Source: Vibrio aquaticus (GTDB taxonomy: Bacteria > Pseudomonadota > Gammaproteobacteria > Enterobacterales > Vibrionaceae). Taken from it: a DNA stretch of 64,000 nt. Positions within the stretch are counted from its first letter, which is position 1. Each line of letters opens with the position of its first letter. The notes under the pieces were generated by a model. It was not told the origin of the DNA, made no database searches, and saw only the letters and a list, made by a program, of their open reading frames with translations. The DNA lies in contig NZ_RXZH01000003.1 of assembly GCF_003970385.1 (NCBI RefSeq), forward strand, positions 1 to 64,000, in the 5' to 3' direction. Positions 37,471 through 49,937 of this stretch are shown here, piece by piece. The translations under genes and the position numbers were made by a program.

Positions 37471-38707
37471 AACGAAGCTGACCTCACTTTCCACCAAGCT
37501 ACTTAAAATCATTACGATCTTAGCAATGTTCTATCTCGTCCTGATCCTATTGGTGATGATTCCTTTCGGTTTTGTTCAAGCGGATCGCGATCATAAAGAT
37601 CTAGAAAAAAAGTTAGTACTTTCTTTGTCTGGATCGGCGGCGATTGCGTTGTACGTTAATAATGCGGAAATTGCTGACGAAGTCATCTCCGCTTTGTTAC
37701 TCCATGAAGAAATTGATGCGGTTCGACTTGAAGGAGATGACGGTATTTCGTTTTCTTCTAATCAGTTAATCCTAGAGCAGAAGCAGTGGGCGCTATCAAA
37801 CGTCTATCGTCTCTATTCACCCACCGACGGAAAACCATTAGGCAAGCTCTATATTCACAACAACTCTGCGGCGTTGCAGGAAACGGCGCTGAAACAAGTC
37901 TTTAATCAGGTGATGTTTATTTTAATCCAGTTCCTGATTACCGTCGTGACCTTAGTTATGGTGTTTAAGCGCATTATAGGTCGGCCTTTGTCTGAACTAT
38001 CAGAAGCGCTCAACACGACCACTCCGGAAGAGGCCAAGAAAATTCCAGTGGATATCGAGAATAAAACCAATGAACTCGGTGTGGTCATACATAGTGTGAA
38101 CACCTTTATTGAGAACTCCCGTCAAGCCATTCAAAGAGAAAGAGAATTGCGCGCTCAAATAGAGCATTGGGAGCATTACTATCGAAACATGGCTGAACAA
38201 GATTTTTTAACTGGGATTAAAAACCGTTTAGGCTGTGAAAAGTATTTAGAACAAGCATCGCGTTCTAGTCAGTTTATTGCTTTATTACTGGTTGATTTGG
38301 ATGGCTTTAAGGCGATTAATGATACCTATGGGCACGCCGCAGGGGATATGATTTTAAATGAGATTGCGAATCGATTTTCAGAGATCCAATCCAACAGCAA
38401 CATCCCGGGTGTTGTAGGCCGGATGGGGGGCGATGAATTTGTTATTTACTTGGTACTACAAAAAAATGACCATCAACTCTTGAGTCGAATTGCGCAGCAA
38501 GCCGTTGAGTCAGCTAATCAGCCCATGACTTACAAGGCGCAAACTGTCCAAGTTGGGTGCAGTATCGGTGTTGCGGTTCAACCTAGCCAAGGAGTGGAAA
38601 TTGAAAAACTGCTTCATAGAGCTGATCAGGCAATGTACCAAGTGAAGCAACAAGGGAAAAACCATTTCCATTTTTACAATGGCTCTTATTCAACAAAGGC
38701 GCATTAA
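37463..38707 (+). CDS. vpvC: Membrane diguanylate cyclase, VpvC-like
   Basis: A 414-residue inner-membrane sensor enzyme that should make cyclic di-GMP from GTP. Helix 1 about 14-38, a periplasmic sensor region 39-145, helix 2 about 147-167, HAMP about 168-222, linker, and GGDEF domain with DFLTGIKNR near 247-255 and GGDEF at 322-326. No RxxD inhibitory site precedes GGDEF. In V. cholerae a W240R change in VpvC locks the rugose biofilm form (established). Here the linker Trp at residue 236 (HWEHYY) appears to correspond and is wild type. A 12-bp hairpin overlaps its stop codon. Confidence 0.78.
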   Translation: MSRTKLTSLSTKLLKIITILAMFYLVLILLVMIPFGFVQADRDHKDLEKKLVLSLSGSAAIALYVNNAEIADEVISALLLHEEIDAVRLEGDDGISFSSNQLILEQKQWALSNVYRLYSPTDGKPLGKLYIHNNSAALQETALKQVFNQVMFILIQFLITVVTLVMVFKRIIGRPLSELSEALNTTTPEEAKKIPVDIENKTNELGVVIHSVNTFIENSRQAIQRERELRAQIEHWEHYYRNMAEQDFLTGIKNRLGCEKYLEQASRSSQFIALLLVDLDGFKAINDTYGHAAGDMILNEIANRFSEIQSNSNIPGVVGRMGGDEFVIYLVLQKNDHQLLSRIAQQAVESANQPMTYKAQTVQVGCSIGVAVQPSQGVEIEKLLHRADQAMYQVKQQGKNHFHFYNGSYSTKAH

Positions 38708-38728
38708 TACACTTTGATTAATGCGCCT
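38697..38728 (+). terminator. Hairpin overlapping the vpvC stop codon
   Basis: AGGCGCATTAAT and ATTAATGCGCCT form a perfect 12-bp stem with an 8-nt loop. There is no T-run, so it may act as a 3' stabiliser or weak terminator between convergent vpvC and barA. Confidence 0.5.
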
Positions 38729-38759
38729 CAAGTCAGCTGTGCTTTGGTGGAAGCGTTAT

Positions 38760-41552
38760 CTAATTGTTGTCGAGGTAAGGCTTTGCACTTGCTACAACCT
38801 TTTCCATTTCATCTTGCAGCTCGAACAGTTCTGGCTCAACATCTTCAATACTTGCTCCTGAGCGGAGTTGTTTCTCTATGGTGGCACACACGCTCTTCAA
38901 CCTAGGCACGCCACAGTATGAACTGCTGCCATGCAGTTTATGAACGTGATGAATGAGCTGCTCGATATCAAAATGATCATCTTCCAGTGCGCCATCGACA
39001 ATCGCATTCACTTCAGGGATGTAATCCACCAACATTTGCAGCATATCTTTGGCTAAATCTTCTTTGTTTGCCGACTGCTTTAAGGCCGCCTGCCAATCAA
39101 TGATGATGTTCGAATACTCTTCTTGTGCTGTTGGTTCTGGCTGGTGGTCTAATGTTACTGAAGTATTCGCGAGATCGAGCTTTTCTAGATCTTGTTCATT
39201 CGTATGCGGATTCCAGTGCATCAGCACTTGCTGTAAGACATGCTCTTCAATGGGCTTGGTGAGGTAATCGTCCATACCAGCGTCAAGCAGACGGTCTCGC
39301 TCGCCACTCATCGCGTGCGCAGTCACCGCGATGACCGGTGTGTTGGCATTGAGTGCCAGTTTCTTGATTTCACTGCACGCGGTGACTCCATCCATTTGTG
39401 GCATTTGAATGTCCATCAAGATGATATCAAAGCGCTGTTCTTTGGCTTGTTTCACTGCGTCTAGACCATTGGTACAAGTCACGACTTTCTCGACACGCTC
39501 ATGAAGCAATGCACTGATCAGTTTCAAGTTCGCTGGGTTGTCATCGACCGCCATCACCGTGAGCGGCAGCGTTTCATCATTGACTGATTGGGTTTCAAGT
39601 AGAGGGACATTCTCTTGATTTGCCGCTAAGGTTTGCAGAAGTTTTCTGCGTGACAGTGGTTTAGTAATACAGTGAATATGGTATTTCTGAATCAGATGAT
39701 CAGAGAGTGCCAAGGTCGTACTCGGCGTGCCGACCACAACATTAGAGGCACATCGCATCGCATGCTCGACCCATTGTTGAACGGTTTCCACATCGTTTTC
39801 TTTATTCGGCGACAGGTTCAGGAGTACGTAGTCATAGCTTTCAGTTTCATCCGGCAAAGAAGAACGATAGGTGACAATCAATCCTTCTTGAACCAGAGTC
39901 TGTTGAATCACAGAGGCGGCTTGCATATTTGGCTCAACCAGAAGAAGAGAGCGTTGCTGTAATGCTTGTGTTTCAATCAGATCGCTAACAGGCATATCGG
40001 TAGAGGATAGGCGCAGAGTAAACCAGAAGGTTGAACCTTGGTGGAGGCGACTCGTCAGGCTAATCTCACCGCCCATTTGGCTAACCAGTTTCTGGGTGAT
40101 GACCAGACCAAGGCCTGTACCACCGTAGCGGCGAGAAATACTAGCATCCGCTTGGCTAAAGGCTTGGAAAAGTTGCGACTGCTGACGTTCAGAAATACCA
40201 ATACCGGTATCACGAACCATGAATTGCAGTTCAATCGAATCTTCTTTTTGTGAACGCAGCTCAACACTAATATCAATGTTGCCTCGCTCTGTAAACTTGA
40301 TCGAGTTACCCACAAGGTTGGTTAAAACCTGCTGAATGCGCAGTGGGTCACCGACAAGTCCGGCAGGCACTTTTGGATCTATTTTAAGTGTGAGCTCTAA
40401 CCCTTTTTCATGGGCGCTGGTGGCCTGTAAGCTCACCACTTCTTCTAGTGACGCTTGGAAATCGAACGGAATGTTTTCTAACGCGAGTTTCCCGGCTTCT
40501 AGTTTCGAGAAATCGAGTATGTCGTTGATGATGTTCAGTAAGTTATTGGCTGAACGTTCGATCGTTTGCAAGTAATCGGTTTGACTATTGGTCAGTGTGG
40601 TTTTGAGCATTTGGCGGGTAAAGCCAATCACGCCATTAAGTGGTGTTCGCAACTCATGGGACATATTCGCTAAGAATTCAGATTTCACACGTGCCGCCTC
40701 TTGGGCACGTTTCTTCGCGATGTCTAACTCAACGTTCTGAATTTCTAACTGCTCTAAGGTTTCTCGCAGGTCAGATGTTGCTTGGTCGATACTATGCTGC
40801 ATTTCAACGTGATACTCAGAGAGCGACACCGCCATCGAGTTGATACCGTTTTTCAAAGAGTCGAGCTCACCATGCATCTTCCCTTCGATACGAACATCAA
40901 GATGGCCTCGGCGAATACGGTCGACCATGTTTTTCATGTGAGAGATTGGTCGAGTCACATCGTGCATCAAGCGAAATGCGAATACGGCAGATAACCCTAA
41001 GCCAATCAGCAACACTAAGAAAGCAGAGAAAATCTCTTGGTACTGTTGCAGTCGCAATGACGAGAGATCAAGCTCAATGGCGATATAACCAAGCGCTGGA
41101 TTGTTGCCTTGCCCCTCTCCTGTGGCTGCGAAGCTAGACTCTGCAATGACAGGTGCGCGTAATATCAGGGTATTTTCTTGCAGATCGGAACTGACAAGCA
41201 ATGGAATTGGCTCATTACGCGGAAAGGTTAGCAATTCAAAGTTGGGGTGGAAGTTTGAGGTAACGAACAGCTCGTGATTGTAGTCAAACACCGCGATACT
41301 GCGGACAAACTGGGAGTTCTTACGATGTGCGTAGCTGATGATACGGCGCACCGATTCGCGGCTGTTATTTTTGAGACCATCTTCGCTGGCGATCGCTAGG
41401 GGCTCAATAATACTCAGGCCAGAGTTGATGACCTGCTTTTCAAGATCGTGATAGCGGTTGAACGAGAAAAAGGCACTGAGCAGCAGCCCAATAATAAGCG
41501 TTGGCGCTAAGGTTAGCGTAATAACGCGGGCACGTAAGCCATATCTTGTCAT
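38760..41552 (-). CDS. barA: Hybrid histidine kinase BarA/VarS
   Basis: A 930-residue sensor kinase of the BarA-UvrY (VarS-VarA in V. cholerae) system, which activates CsrB-type sRNAs. Helices about 10-30 and 174-194 flank a periplasmic region; HAMP about 195-247; HisKA with His299 (SHELRTPLNG); HATPase with NSIKFTERG and GGTGLGL; receiver with Asp714 (ILMDIQMPQMDG); HPt with His871 (HKLHGSSSYCG). The full His-Asp-His relay is intact. It is divergent from rlmD, as in V. cholerae and E. coli, and converges on vpvC. Confidence 0.94.
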   Translation of the reverse strand: MTRYGLRARVITLTLAPTLIIGLLLSAFFSFNRYHDLEKQVINSGLSIIEPLAIASEDGLKNNSRESVRRIISYAHRKNSQFVRSIAVFDYNHELFVTSNFHPNFELLTFPRNEPIPLLVSSDLQENTLILRAPVIAESSFAATGEGQGNNPALGYIAIELDLSSLRLQQYQEIFSAFLVLLIGLGLSAVFAFRLMHDVTRPISHMKNMVDRIRRGHLDVRIEGKMHGELDSLKNGINSMAVSLSEYHVEMQHSIDQATSDLRETLEQLEIQNVELDIAKKRAQEAARVKSEFLANMSHELRTPLNGVIGFTRQMLKTTLTNSQTDYLQTIERSANNLLNIINDILDFSKLEAGKLALENIPFDFQASLEEVVSLQATSAHEKGLELTLKIDPKVPAGLVGDPLRIQQVLTNLVGNSIKFTERGNIDISVELRSQKEDSIELQFMVRDTGIGISERQQSQLFQAFSQADASISRRYGGTGLGLVITQKLVSQMGGEISLTSRLHQGSTFWFTLRLSSTDMPVSDLIETQALQQRSLLLVEPNMQAASVIQQTLVQEGLIVTYRSSLPDETESYDYVLLNLSPNKENDVETVQQWVEHAMRCASNVVVGTPSTTLALSDHLIQKYHIHCITKPLSRRKLLQTLAANQENVPLLETQSVNDETLPLTVMAVDDNPANLKLISALLHERVEKVVTCTNGLDAVKQAKEQRFDIILMDIQMPQMDGVTACSEIKKLALNANTPVIAVTAHAMSGERDRLLDAGMDDYLTKPIEEHVLQQVLMHWNPHTNEQDLEKLDLANTSVTLDHQPEPTAQEEYSNIIIDWQAALKQSANKEDLAKDMLQMLVDYIPEVNAIVDGALEDDHFDIEQLIHHVHKLHGSSSYCGVPRLKSVCATIEKQLRSGASIEDVEPELFELQDEMEKVVASAKPYLDNN

Positions 41553-41728
41553 TATTGTCTAAACATCGTGGTGTGGATATGGGAAAATAACTTCCATATA
41601 ACAGAAGCCGTCGAATTACTTAGCATAATCAACTCAGTCGGCTCAGACAATGATTCAAGTATAAAAGCTTGGAATCGAACAGCAATTCGAGCAATAGGCC
41701 GCAAGGTCATCAAACATAGGCACAAAAC

Positions 41729-43048
41729 ATGGCGCGTTTTTTCCAACCGAAGAAGAAAACTCAACTCAATACCAAGCATCAGTCTTTTACGATTGAAAAG
41801 TTGGATCACCATGGTGCAGGGATGGCCTACCAAAACAAAAAACCAGTTTTCATTGAGGGGGCGCTACCCGGTGAGCAAGTACTTGCTCAATTGACTGAGA
41901 GCAAAAGTAAGTTCTCTCGTGCAAACCTGATTAAAATTCAGAAAACCAGTGAGCAACGTATCAAGCCATTCTGCTCTCATTACCAAGAGTGCGGTGGTTG
42001 TAATATGCAGCACTTAGGTTTAGAGGCTCAGCAGGATTATAAACAGCAAACTCTCAGCCAATTGATGAGTAAATTCGCCGGCCAACGAATCGCATTGGAA
42101 GCGCCTGTATTGAGCGAGTCTAAAGCGTATCGACGCCGTGCTCGTATTAGCTTGAAGTTCAATAAAAAAACACGTCAGCTCGAGTTTGGTTTCCGCAAAA
42201 AACAGAGTAAAGACATTGTCACGGTTGATCATTGCCCGGTATTGGATAACGATCTTGATGCTTTGCTGACACCATTGCACCAATTGCTTGCTAATTTTTC
42301 ACATCAAGACAGTTTAGGTCATGTGGAGTTGGTGAAAGGCGACAATACCAAAGTGATTGTCTTACGCCATTTGAAAGCATTGAAAGAGGAAGACCAGCAG
42401 GCATTGGAAGCATTTGCTCAGCAGCATCAAGCAACGTTGTACCTTATGCCTGAAACCGATCAGCTGAATCGAGTCGTGGGTAACTCTGCGCATTACACGG
42501 AAGCGGGTGTGACCATCCCATTTGAACCAAATAACTTTATTCAGGTCAATCAAGGGGTCAATCAATCAATGGTTGAACAGGCTCTTAACTGGTTGTCGCT
42601 TAGTGAAAACGATCGCGTACTCGACTTATTTTGTGGTTTAGGCAACTTTAGCTTGCCGATCGCTCAGAAAGTACGAAGTGTGATTGGCGTGGAAGGTGTC
42701 GATGTGATGGTTGAGAAAGCGAGCGAGAATGCCGCGCTTAACCAAATCGAAAACGCGCGCTTTTATCAGGCGAACCTTGAGCAAGATTTCTCTGGTCAGC
42801 TTTGGGCTGAGGAAAAATTTGATAAAATCCTGCTCGATCCAGCACGAGCTGGAGCGAGTGGCATCATTGAACACATTTCTCAACTCGGAGCCTCACGAGT
42901 TGTGTATGTTTCGTGTAATCCTGCTACCCTTGCAAGGGATTCACAGAGCTTGCTAAATCAAGGCTACAAGTTACAAAAATTAGGTATGCTCGATATGTTT
43001 CCGCATACCAGTCATTTAGAATCAATGGCACTATTTGTAAAGGATTAA
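41729..43048 (+). CDS. rlmD: 23S rRNA (uracil-1939-C5) methyltransferase
   Basis: SAM-dependent RNA methyltransferase. 439 residues. Residues about 16-75 form a TRAM domain; Fe-S cysteines are at 82, 88 and 91 with a fourth in VDHCPVL; the SAM loop is [13 protein letters not shown]; catalytic Cys lies in [12 protein letters not shown]. Adjacent to barA (divergent) and relA (73 bp downstream), as in E. coli. It is likely co-transcribed with relA. Confidence 0.95.
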   Translation: MARFFQPKKKTQLNTKHQSFTIEKLDHHGAGMAYQNKKPVFIEGALPGEQVLAQLTESKSKFSRANLIKIQKTSEQRIKPFCSHYQECGGCNMQHLGLEAQQDYKQQTLSQLMSKFAGQRIALEAPVLSESKAYRRRARISLKFNKKTRQLEFGFRKKQSKDIVTVDHCPVLDNDLDALLTPLHQLLANFSHQDSLGHVELVKGDNTKVIVLRHLKALKEEDQQALEAFAQQHQATLYLMPETDQLNRVVGNSAHYTEAGVTIPFEPNNFIQVNQGVNQSMVEQALNWLSLSENDRVLDLFCGLGNFSLPIAQKVRSVIGVEGVDVMVEKASENAALNQIENARFYQANLEQDFSGQLWAEEKFDKILLDPARAGASGIIEHISQLGASRVVYVSCNPATLARDSQSLLNQGYKLQKLGMLDMFPHTSHLESMALFVKD

Positions 43049-43120
43049 GCGAACTTGCCCTACATGAACATAGTGACTGTAGGGCGGGTCGAATATAAAA
43101 AGAATAACAGGACGAAAATA

Positions 43121-45340
43121 ATGGTTGCGGTAAGAAGCGCACATTTAAATCAAGACGAACAGTTTGAGCTAGATAAATGGATTGCTAGCCTAGGACAAGA
43201 ACCAAAAGTCGCAAAGCGCCTAAAAGAAGTTTACTTACGTGGTGAATCGATCTTAGAAGGGAACGAACAAGGCTCGCTATTGTTGTGGCGTGGTCGAGAG
43301 ATGATCGAAATTCTCATCACCCTTTCAATGGATAAAGCCACGTTAGTTGCTGCTCTGTTGTTCCCACTGGTCTCAAGTGGCGCCTATGACAGAGAGCAGT
43401 TTGAAGAAGACTTCGGTCAAGAAACCATAAAACTGATTGATGGCGTTGAAGAGATGGCGGCTTTAGGCCAGCTAAACGTCACAATGGAAGGCAGTGCGGC
43501 TTCTGCTCAAGTGGATAATGTTCGCCGCATGCTCCTTGCGATGGTGGATGATTTCCGTTGTGTCATCATTAAGCTTGCAGAACGAATTGCTAACCTTGTT
43601 GAAGTAAAACAAGCGCCAGAAGAAGTTCGCCAAGCGGCCGCGAAAGAGTGTGCCAACATTTATGCGCCTCTGGCTAACCGTCTTGGTATCGGTCAGCTGA
43701 AATGGGAAATGGAAGACTACGCATTCCGTTACCAACAACCTGACACCTACAAACAAATCGCTAAGCAGCTTTCTGAGCGCCGTATTGTTCGCGAGCAGTA
43801 TATTACCGACTTTGTTGATGACTTAACGTCAGAAATGAAGGCTTCTTCTATCAATGCAGAAGTGAGCGGTCGTCCTAAACACATCTACAGTATCTGGCGC
43901 AAAATGCAGAAAAAAGGTCTCGCTTTTGACGAGCTCTTTGACGTACGCGCCGTGCGTATTATTGCTGATAAGCTGCAAGACTGTTATGCCGCACTAGGGA
44001 CAGTTCACACCAAATACAAGCACCTCCCAAGTGAATTTGATGACTATGTGGCTAACCCGAAGCCCAATGGTTATCAGTCGATCCACACCGTTATTCTAGG
44101 CCCTGAAGGCAAAACCATCGAGATCCAGATTCGTACCAAAGATATGCACGAAGACTCTGAGCTTGGGGTAGCCGCGCACTGGAAATACAAAGAAGGTGGC
44201 GGCGGTCGCAGTGGTTACGACGAGAAGATCACTTGGCTACGTAAGCTGCTTGATTGGCAAGAAGAGATGTCAGATTCAGGCGAAATGCTTGATGAAGTTC
44301 GAAGCCAGGTGTTTGATGACCGAGTGTATGCGTTTACGCCACGTGGTGATGTGGTCGATCTACCTATGGGTGCTACTCCTCTCGATTTTGCTTACCACAT
44401 CCACTCTATGGTTGGTCACCGTTGTATTGGTGCCAAAGTGGCAGGCCGTATCGTTCCGTTCACTCATAAGCTAGCAATGGGCGATCAAGTTGAGATCATC
44501 ACAGCCAAAGAGCCAAACCCATCGCGCGACTGGTTGAACCCATCCACTGGCTTCGTTACCTCTGGTCGTGCTCGTGCCAAGATCAACGCATGGTTCCGCG
44601 CTCAAAGCCGCGAAAAGAACCTCGAAGCGGGGCGTGAGATTCTAGAGCAAGAGCTAACCAGGATTGGTGCAACGCTAAAAGATGCCGAGCAATATGGTCT
44701 TAAGCGTTTCAACATGAATACGCCTGACGAGCTTTATGTCGGGGTTGGCAGCGGTGATTTGCGTATTAACCAAATCATCAACCACATCAATGCCCTGGTA
44801 AACAAGCCAACAGCGGAAGAAGAAGATCAGCAAGCATTAGAGAAACTTCAGGAAGCGGGAAATAAAGCGCCAGCGCAAAGCCGACCGAAGAAAGATGCGG
44901 TTGTGGTTGAAGGTGTCGATAACCTGATGACGCATCTAGCACGTTGTTGTCAGCCAATCCCAGGCGATGACATCGCAGGCTACATTACTCAAGGCCGAGG
45001 CATCTCTGTTCACCGCGCTGACTGTGAGCAGCTAGAAGAGCTTCGTCATCACGCGGCAGAACGTATCATTGATACTGTATGGGGTAGTGGCTTTGTTGGT
45101 TCATATATTTTGACAGTACGTGTCGAAGCAATGGAACGCAGTGGGTTACTAAAAGATGTAACCACCTTGTTTGCCAATGAAAAAATCAAAGTCACCAGTA
45201 TGAAGAACCGTGTTGATTACCGTACACAAATGTCGATCATGGACTTTGATTTAGAAGTGACGAACGTTGAAATCTTAACTCGAGTGTCTAAGCGTGTTGA
45301 GCAAATCAAGGATGTAATGAGCGTTAAACGCCTAGGCTAA
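43121..45340 (+). CDS. relA: (p)ppGpp synthetase I (RelA)
   Basis: Ribosome-associated alarmone synthetase that senses uncharged tRNA. 739 residues from the ATG at 43121, starting MVAVRSAHLN as in E. coli (MVAVRSAHIN). An in-frame start at 43055 adds non-conserved residues. The HD domain is degenerate, hence mono-functional; the synthetase has GRPKHIYSIWRKMQ and NPKPNGYQSIHT; TGS, zinc-finger/CC and ACT domains follow. A terminator lies 240 bp downstream, after a repeat cluster. Confidence 0.96.
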   Translation: MVAVRSAHLNQDEQFELDKWIASLGQEPKVAKRLKEVYLRGESILEGNEQGSLLLWRGREMIEILITLSMDKATLVAALLFPLVSSGAYDREQFEEDFGQETIKLIDGVEEMAALGQLNVTMEGSAASAQVDNVRRMLLAMVDDFRCVIIKLAERIANLVEVKQAPEEVRQAAAKECANIYAPLANRLGIGQLKWEMEDYAFRYQQPDTYKQIAKQLSERRIVREQYITDFVDDLTSEMKASSINAEVSGRPKHIYSIWRKMQKKGLAFDELFDVRAVRIIADKLQDCYAALGTVHTKYKHLPSEFDDYVANPKPNGYQSIHTVILGPEGKTIEIQIRTKDMHEDSELGVAAHWKYKEGGGGRSGYDEKITWLRKLLDWQEEMSDSGEMLDEVRSQVFDDRVYAFTPRGDVVDLPMGATPLDFAYHIHSMVGHRCIGAKVAGRIVPFTHKLAMGDQVEIITAKEPNPSRDWLNPSTGFVTSGRARAKINAWFRAQSREKNLEAGREILEQELTRIGATLKDAEQYGLKRFNMNTPDELYVGVGSGDLRINQIINHINALVNKPTAEEEDQQALEKLQEAGNKAPAQSRPKKDAVVVEGVDNLMTHLARCCQPIPGDDIAGYITQGRGISVHRADCEQLEELRHHAAERIIDTVWGSGFVGSYILTVRVEAMERSGLLKDVTTLFANEKIKVTSMKNRVDYRTQMSIMDFDLEVTNVEILTRVSKRVEQIKDVMSVKRLG

Positions 45341-45370
45341 CTTTCACGTTGTACTTGTCACTTTTACTGC

Positions 45371-45437
45371 GTTAACTGCGTTTTCTTGCTCCATCACATA
45401 GGCGAGCTATGCTCAGGAGTCGCGAAAACTTGTTGCC
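45371..45437. repeat. Imperfect palindromic element, family A copy 2
   Basis: Core CATAG-GCGAG-CTATG (45397-45411) in ATCACATAG..TATGCTCA, flanked by GTTTTC/GAAAAC arms (45380-45385 and 45424-45429). It shares its core with 31931-31993. It lies 31 bp after relA in the 322-bp relA-mazG spacer. Confidence 0.72.
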
Positions 45438-45478
45438 TTGTTAAAGTAACAATTACTTAGTGAAAGCAAAAATGAATG

Positions 45479-45574
45479 CTGTCATTCCCTACAGTGAGGA
45501 ACGAACGTGATAGGGAATCTCTTAAAGTAATGAGAGACCTCTAAGTCGTTCAGGCTTGCTGTGAAAGATGACAG
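45479..45574. repeat. Palindromic MITE-like element, family B, downstream of relA
   Basis: Ends in perfect inverted repeats CTGTCAT (45479-45485) and ATGACAG (45568-45574), with GTCATTCCCTA and AGGGAATCT inside. The motif pair GTCATTCC..GGGAATCT recurs in the two copies at 49707-49927. The 96-bp element has no coding capacity. Confidence 0.7.
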
Positions 45575-45582
45575 ACAAAATT

Positions 45583-45615
45583 AAAGGTGAGTGGTTTAGG
45601 CTGCTCACCTTTTTA
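45583..45615 (+). terminator. Terminator downstream of relA
   Basis: AAAGGTGAG (45583-45591) pairs with CTCACCTTT (45604-45612), then T-run. It follows the repeat elements and precedes mazG. Confidence 0.8.
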
Positions 45616-45662
45616 TTTGAATGAAAGTTCTTTAGATAAATGATTTAAAGGAAGATTTGAAA

Positions 45663-46475
45663 ATGAGTCACCCAATCGAACAGTTAGAACAGATCATGAC
45701 CAAGTTACGTGACCCAGAAAGTGGTTGCCCGTGGGATATCAAGCAAAGCTTTGACACCATCGTGCCGTATACCATCGAAGAAACTTATGAAGTGGTCGAT
45801 GCGATTCAAAACCGCGACTGGTCGAATCTCAAAGAAGAGTTGGGTGATCTACTCTTCCAAGTTATCTTTTACAGCCAAATGGCGAAAGAGCAGGGTTTGT
45901 TTGATTTTTCCGAAGTGGTAGAAAGCGTCAATGAAAAATTAACTCGACGTCATCCTCACGTGTTTTCTGATACCAAATTTGAGAATGATGAGCAAATAAA
46001 TGCCAATTGGGAAGCGGAAAAAGCCAAAGAGAAAGCCAAAGTAGGCAAACAAGAACAAAGTATTCTAGACTCAGTACCAGCTTCACTACCGGCGCTTTCT
46101 CGTGCTACAAAAATACAGAAAAAGTGTGCCAAGTTTGGCTTTGATTGGGACTCATTGGGCCCAGTGGTCGGCAAGGTTCAAGAAGAAATCGAAGAGGTGA
46201 TGGAAGAGGCGCTGCAAGTTTCCGTTGATGAGAATAAAGTTGAATTGGAACTTGGCGATTTACTCTTTGCTACCGTAAATTTGGCAAGGCATTTGGGTAA
46301 AGACCCTGAAGTGGCTCTGGCTAAAGCCAATTTGAAGTTTTCCAGACGTTTCAAAGGCGTTGAGGCGATAGTGGCAGAGCAAGGTAAGCAACTGACTGAT
46401 TTCAATCTAGAACAATTAGACAGTTTCTGGGATGAAGTGAAAGCGAATGAAGCGTTAGAGAAAAGAGTCGAATAA
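45663..46475 (+). CDS. mazG: Nucleoside triphosphate pyrophosphohydrolase MazG
   Basis: Hydrolyses NTPs to NMP and pyrophosphate; in E. coli it lowers ppGpp build-up during starvation. 270 residues (E. coli 263). Two MazG domains in tandem with their EExxE/D metal sites ([12 protein letters not shown] with [25 protein letters not shown] with [13 protein letters not shown]). I chose the ATG at 45663 with AAGGAAG upstream; the TTG two codons earlier is less likely. Placed after relA as in E. coli, but without mazEF. Confidence 0.93.
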   Translation: MSHPIEQLEQIMTKLRDPESGCPWDIKQSFDTIVPYTIEETYEVVDAIQNRDWSNLKEELGDLLFQVIFYSQMAKEQGLFDFSEVVESVNEKLTRRHPHVFSDTKFENDEQINANWEAEKAKEKAKVGKQEQSILDSVPASLPALSRATKIQKKCAKFGFDWDSLGPVVGKVQEEIEEVMEEALQVSVDENKVELELGDLLFATVNLARHLGKDPEVALAKANLKFSRRFKGVEAIVAEQGKQLTDFNLEQLDSFWDEVKANEALEKRVE

Positions 46476-46528
46476 CGCGAGACTCGAATTTGATTTGAAG
46501 CAAAAAATAAAAAATTGCAGTGTGATAG

Positions 46529-49638
<3,110 letters not shown>

Positions 49639-49668
49639 TCTCTCGTAGATTATTAATCTAAGCTTTGA

Positions 49669-49697
49669 ATGCCTCGCTTATGCGGGGCATTTTTTTG
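49669..49697 (+). terminator. Terminator after eno
   Basis: ATGCCTCGC pairs with GCGGGGCAT, with one T-G pair, then seven T (49691-49697). Confidence 0.87.
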
Positions 49698-49706
49698 CCT
49701 AAAATT

Positions 49707-49809
49707 CGTCATTCCATAGAGCGACGTAGGAGAGAGTAGGGAATCTTCTCAAACATTCGACTCGCTTTATGAGATCCCCAACTCGTTCGTTCCTCACTCT
49801 TGAGGATGA
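49707..49809. repeat. Palindromic element, family B, copy 1 of a tandem pair
   Basis: About 103 bp. Ends in imperfect inverted repeats (CGTCATTCC and GAGGATGAC), with AGGGAATCT and AGATCCCCA as an inner arm pair, so it can fold as one long stem-loop. The second copy begins 118 bp later. Confidence 0.8.
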
Positions 49810-49824
49810 CTGGGTCACATTGAG

Positions 49825-49927
49825 CGTCATTCCATAGAGCGACGTAGGAGAGAGTAGGGAATCTCCTCAAACATTCGACTCGCTTTATGAGACCCCCAAC
49901 TCGCTCGTCCCTCACTCTTGAGGATTA
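49825..49927. repeat. Palindromic element, family B, copy 2 of a tandem pair
   Basis: Matches copy 1 at all but about five of 103 positions, including the two base changes in the CGTTCGTTCC segment. It ends 11 bp before the cca stop codon. The pair fills the eno-cca spacer. Confidence 0.8.
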
Positions 49928-49937
49928 CAGCAGTTGA

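Noticed and set aside
40055..40994. Several antisense frames of 60-90 codons within barA and other long genes
   Set aside because: They lie entirely inside conserved genes in the opposite or shifted frame and show no family features; they are coding shadows.
49709..49915. 68-codon minus-strand frame with an internal repeat after eno
   Set aside because: It is created by the two copies of the 103-bp palindromic repeat, not by a protein gene.
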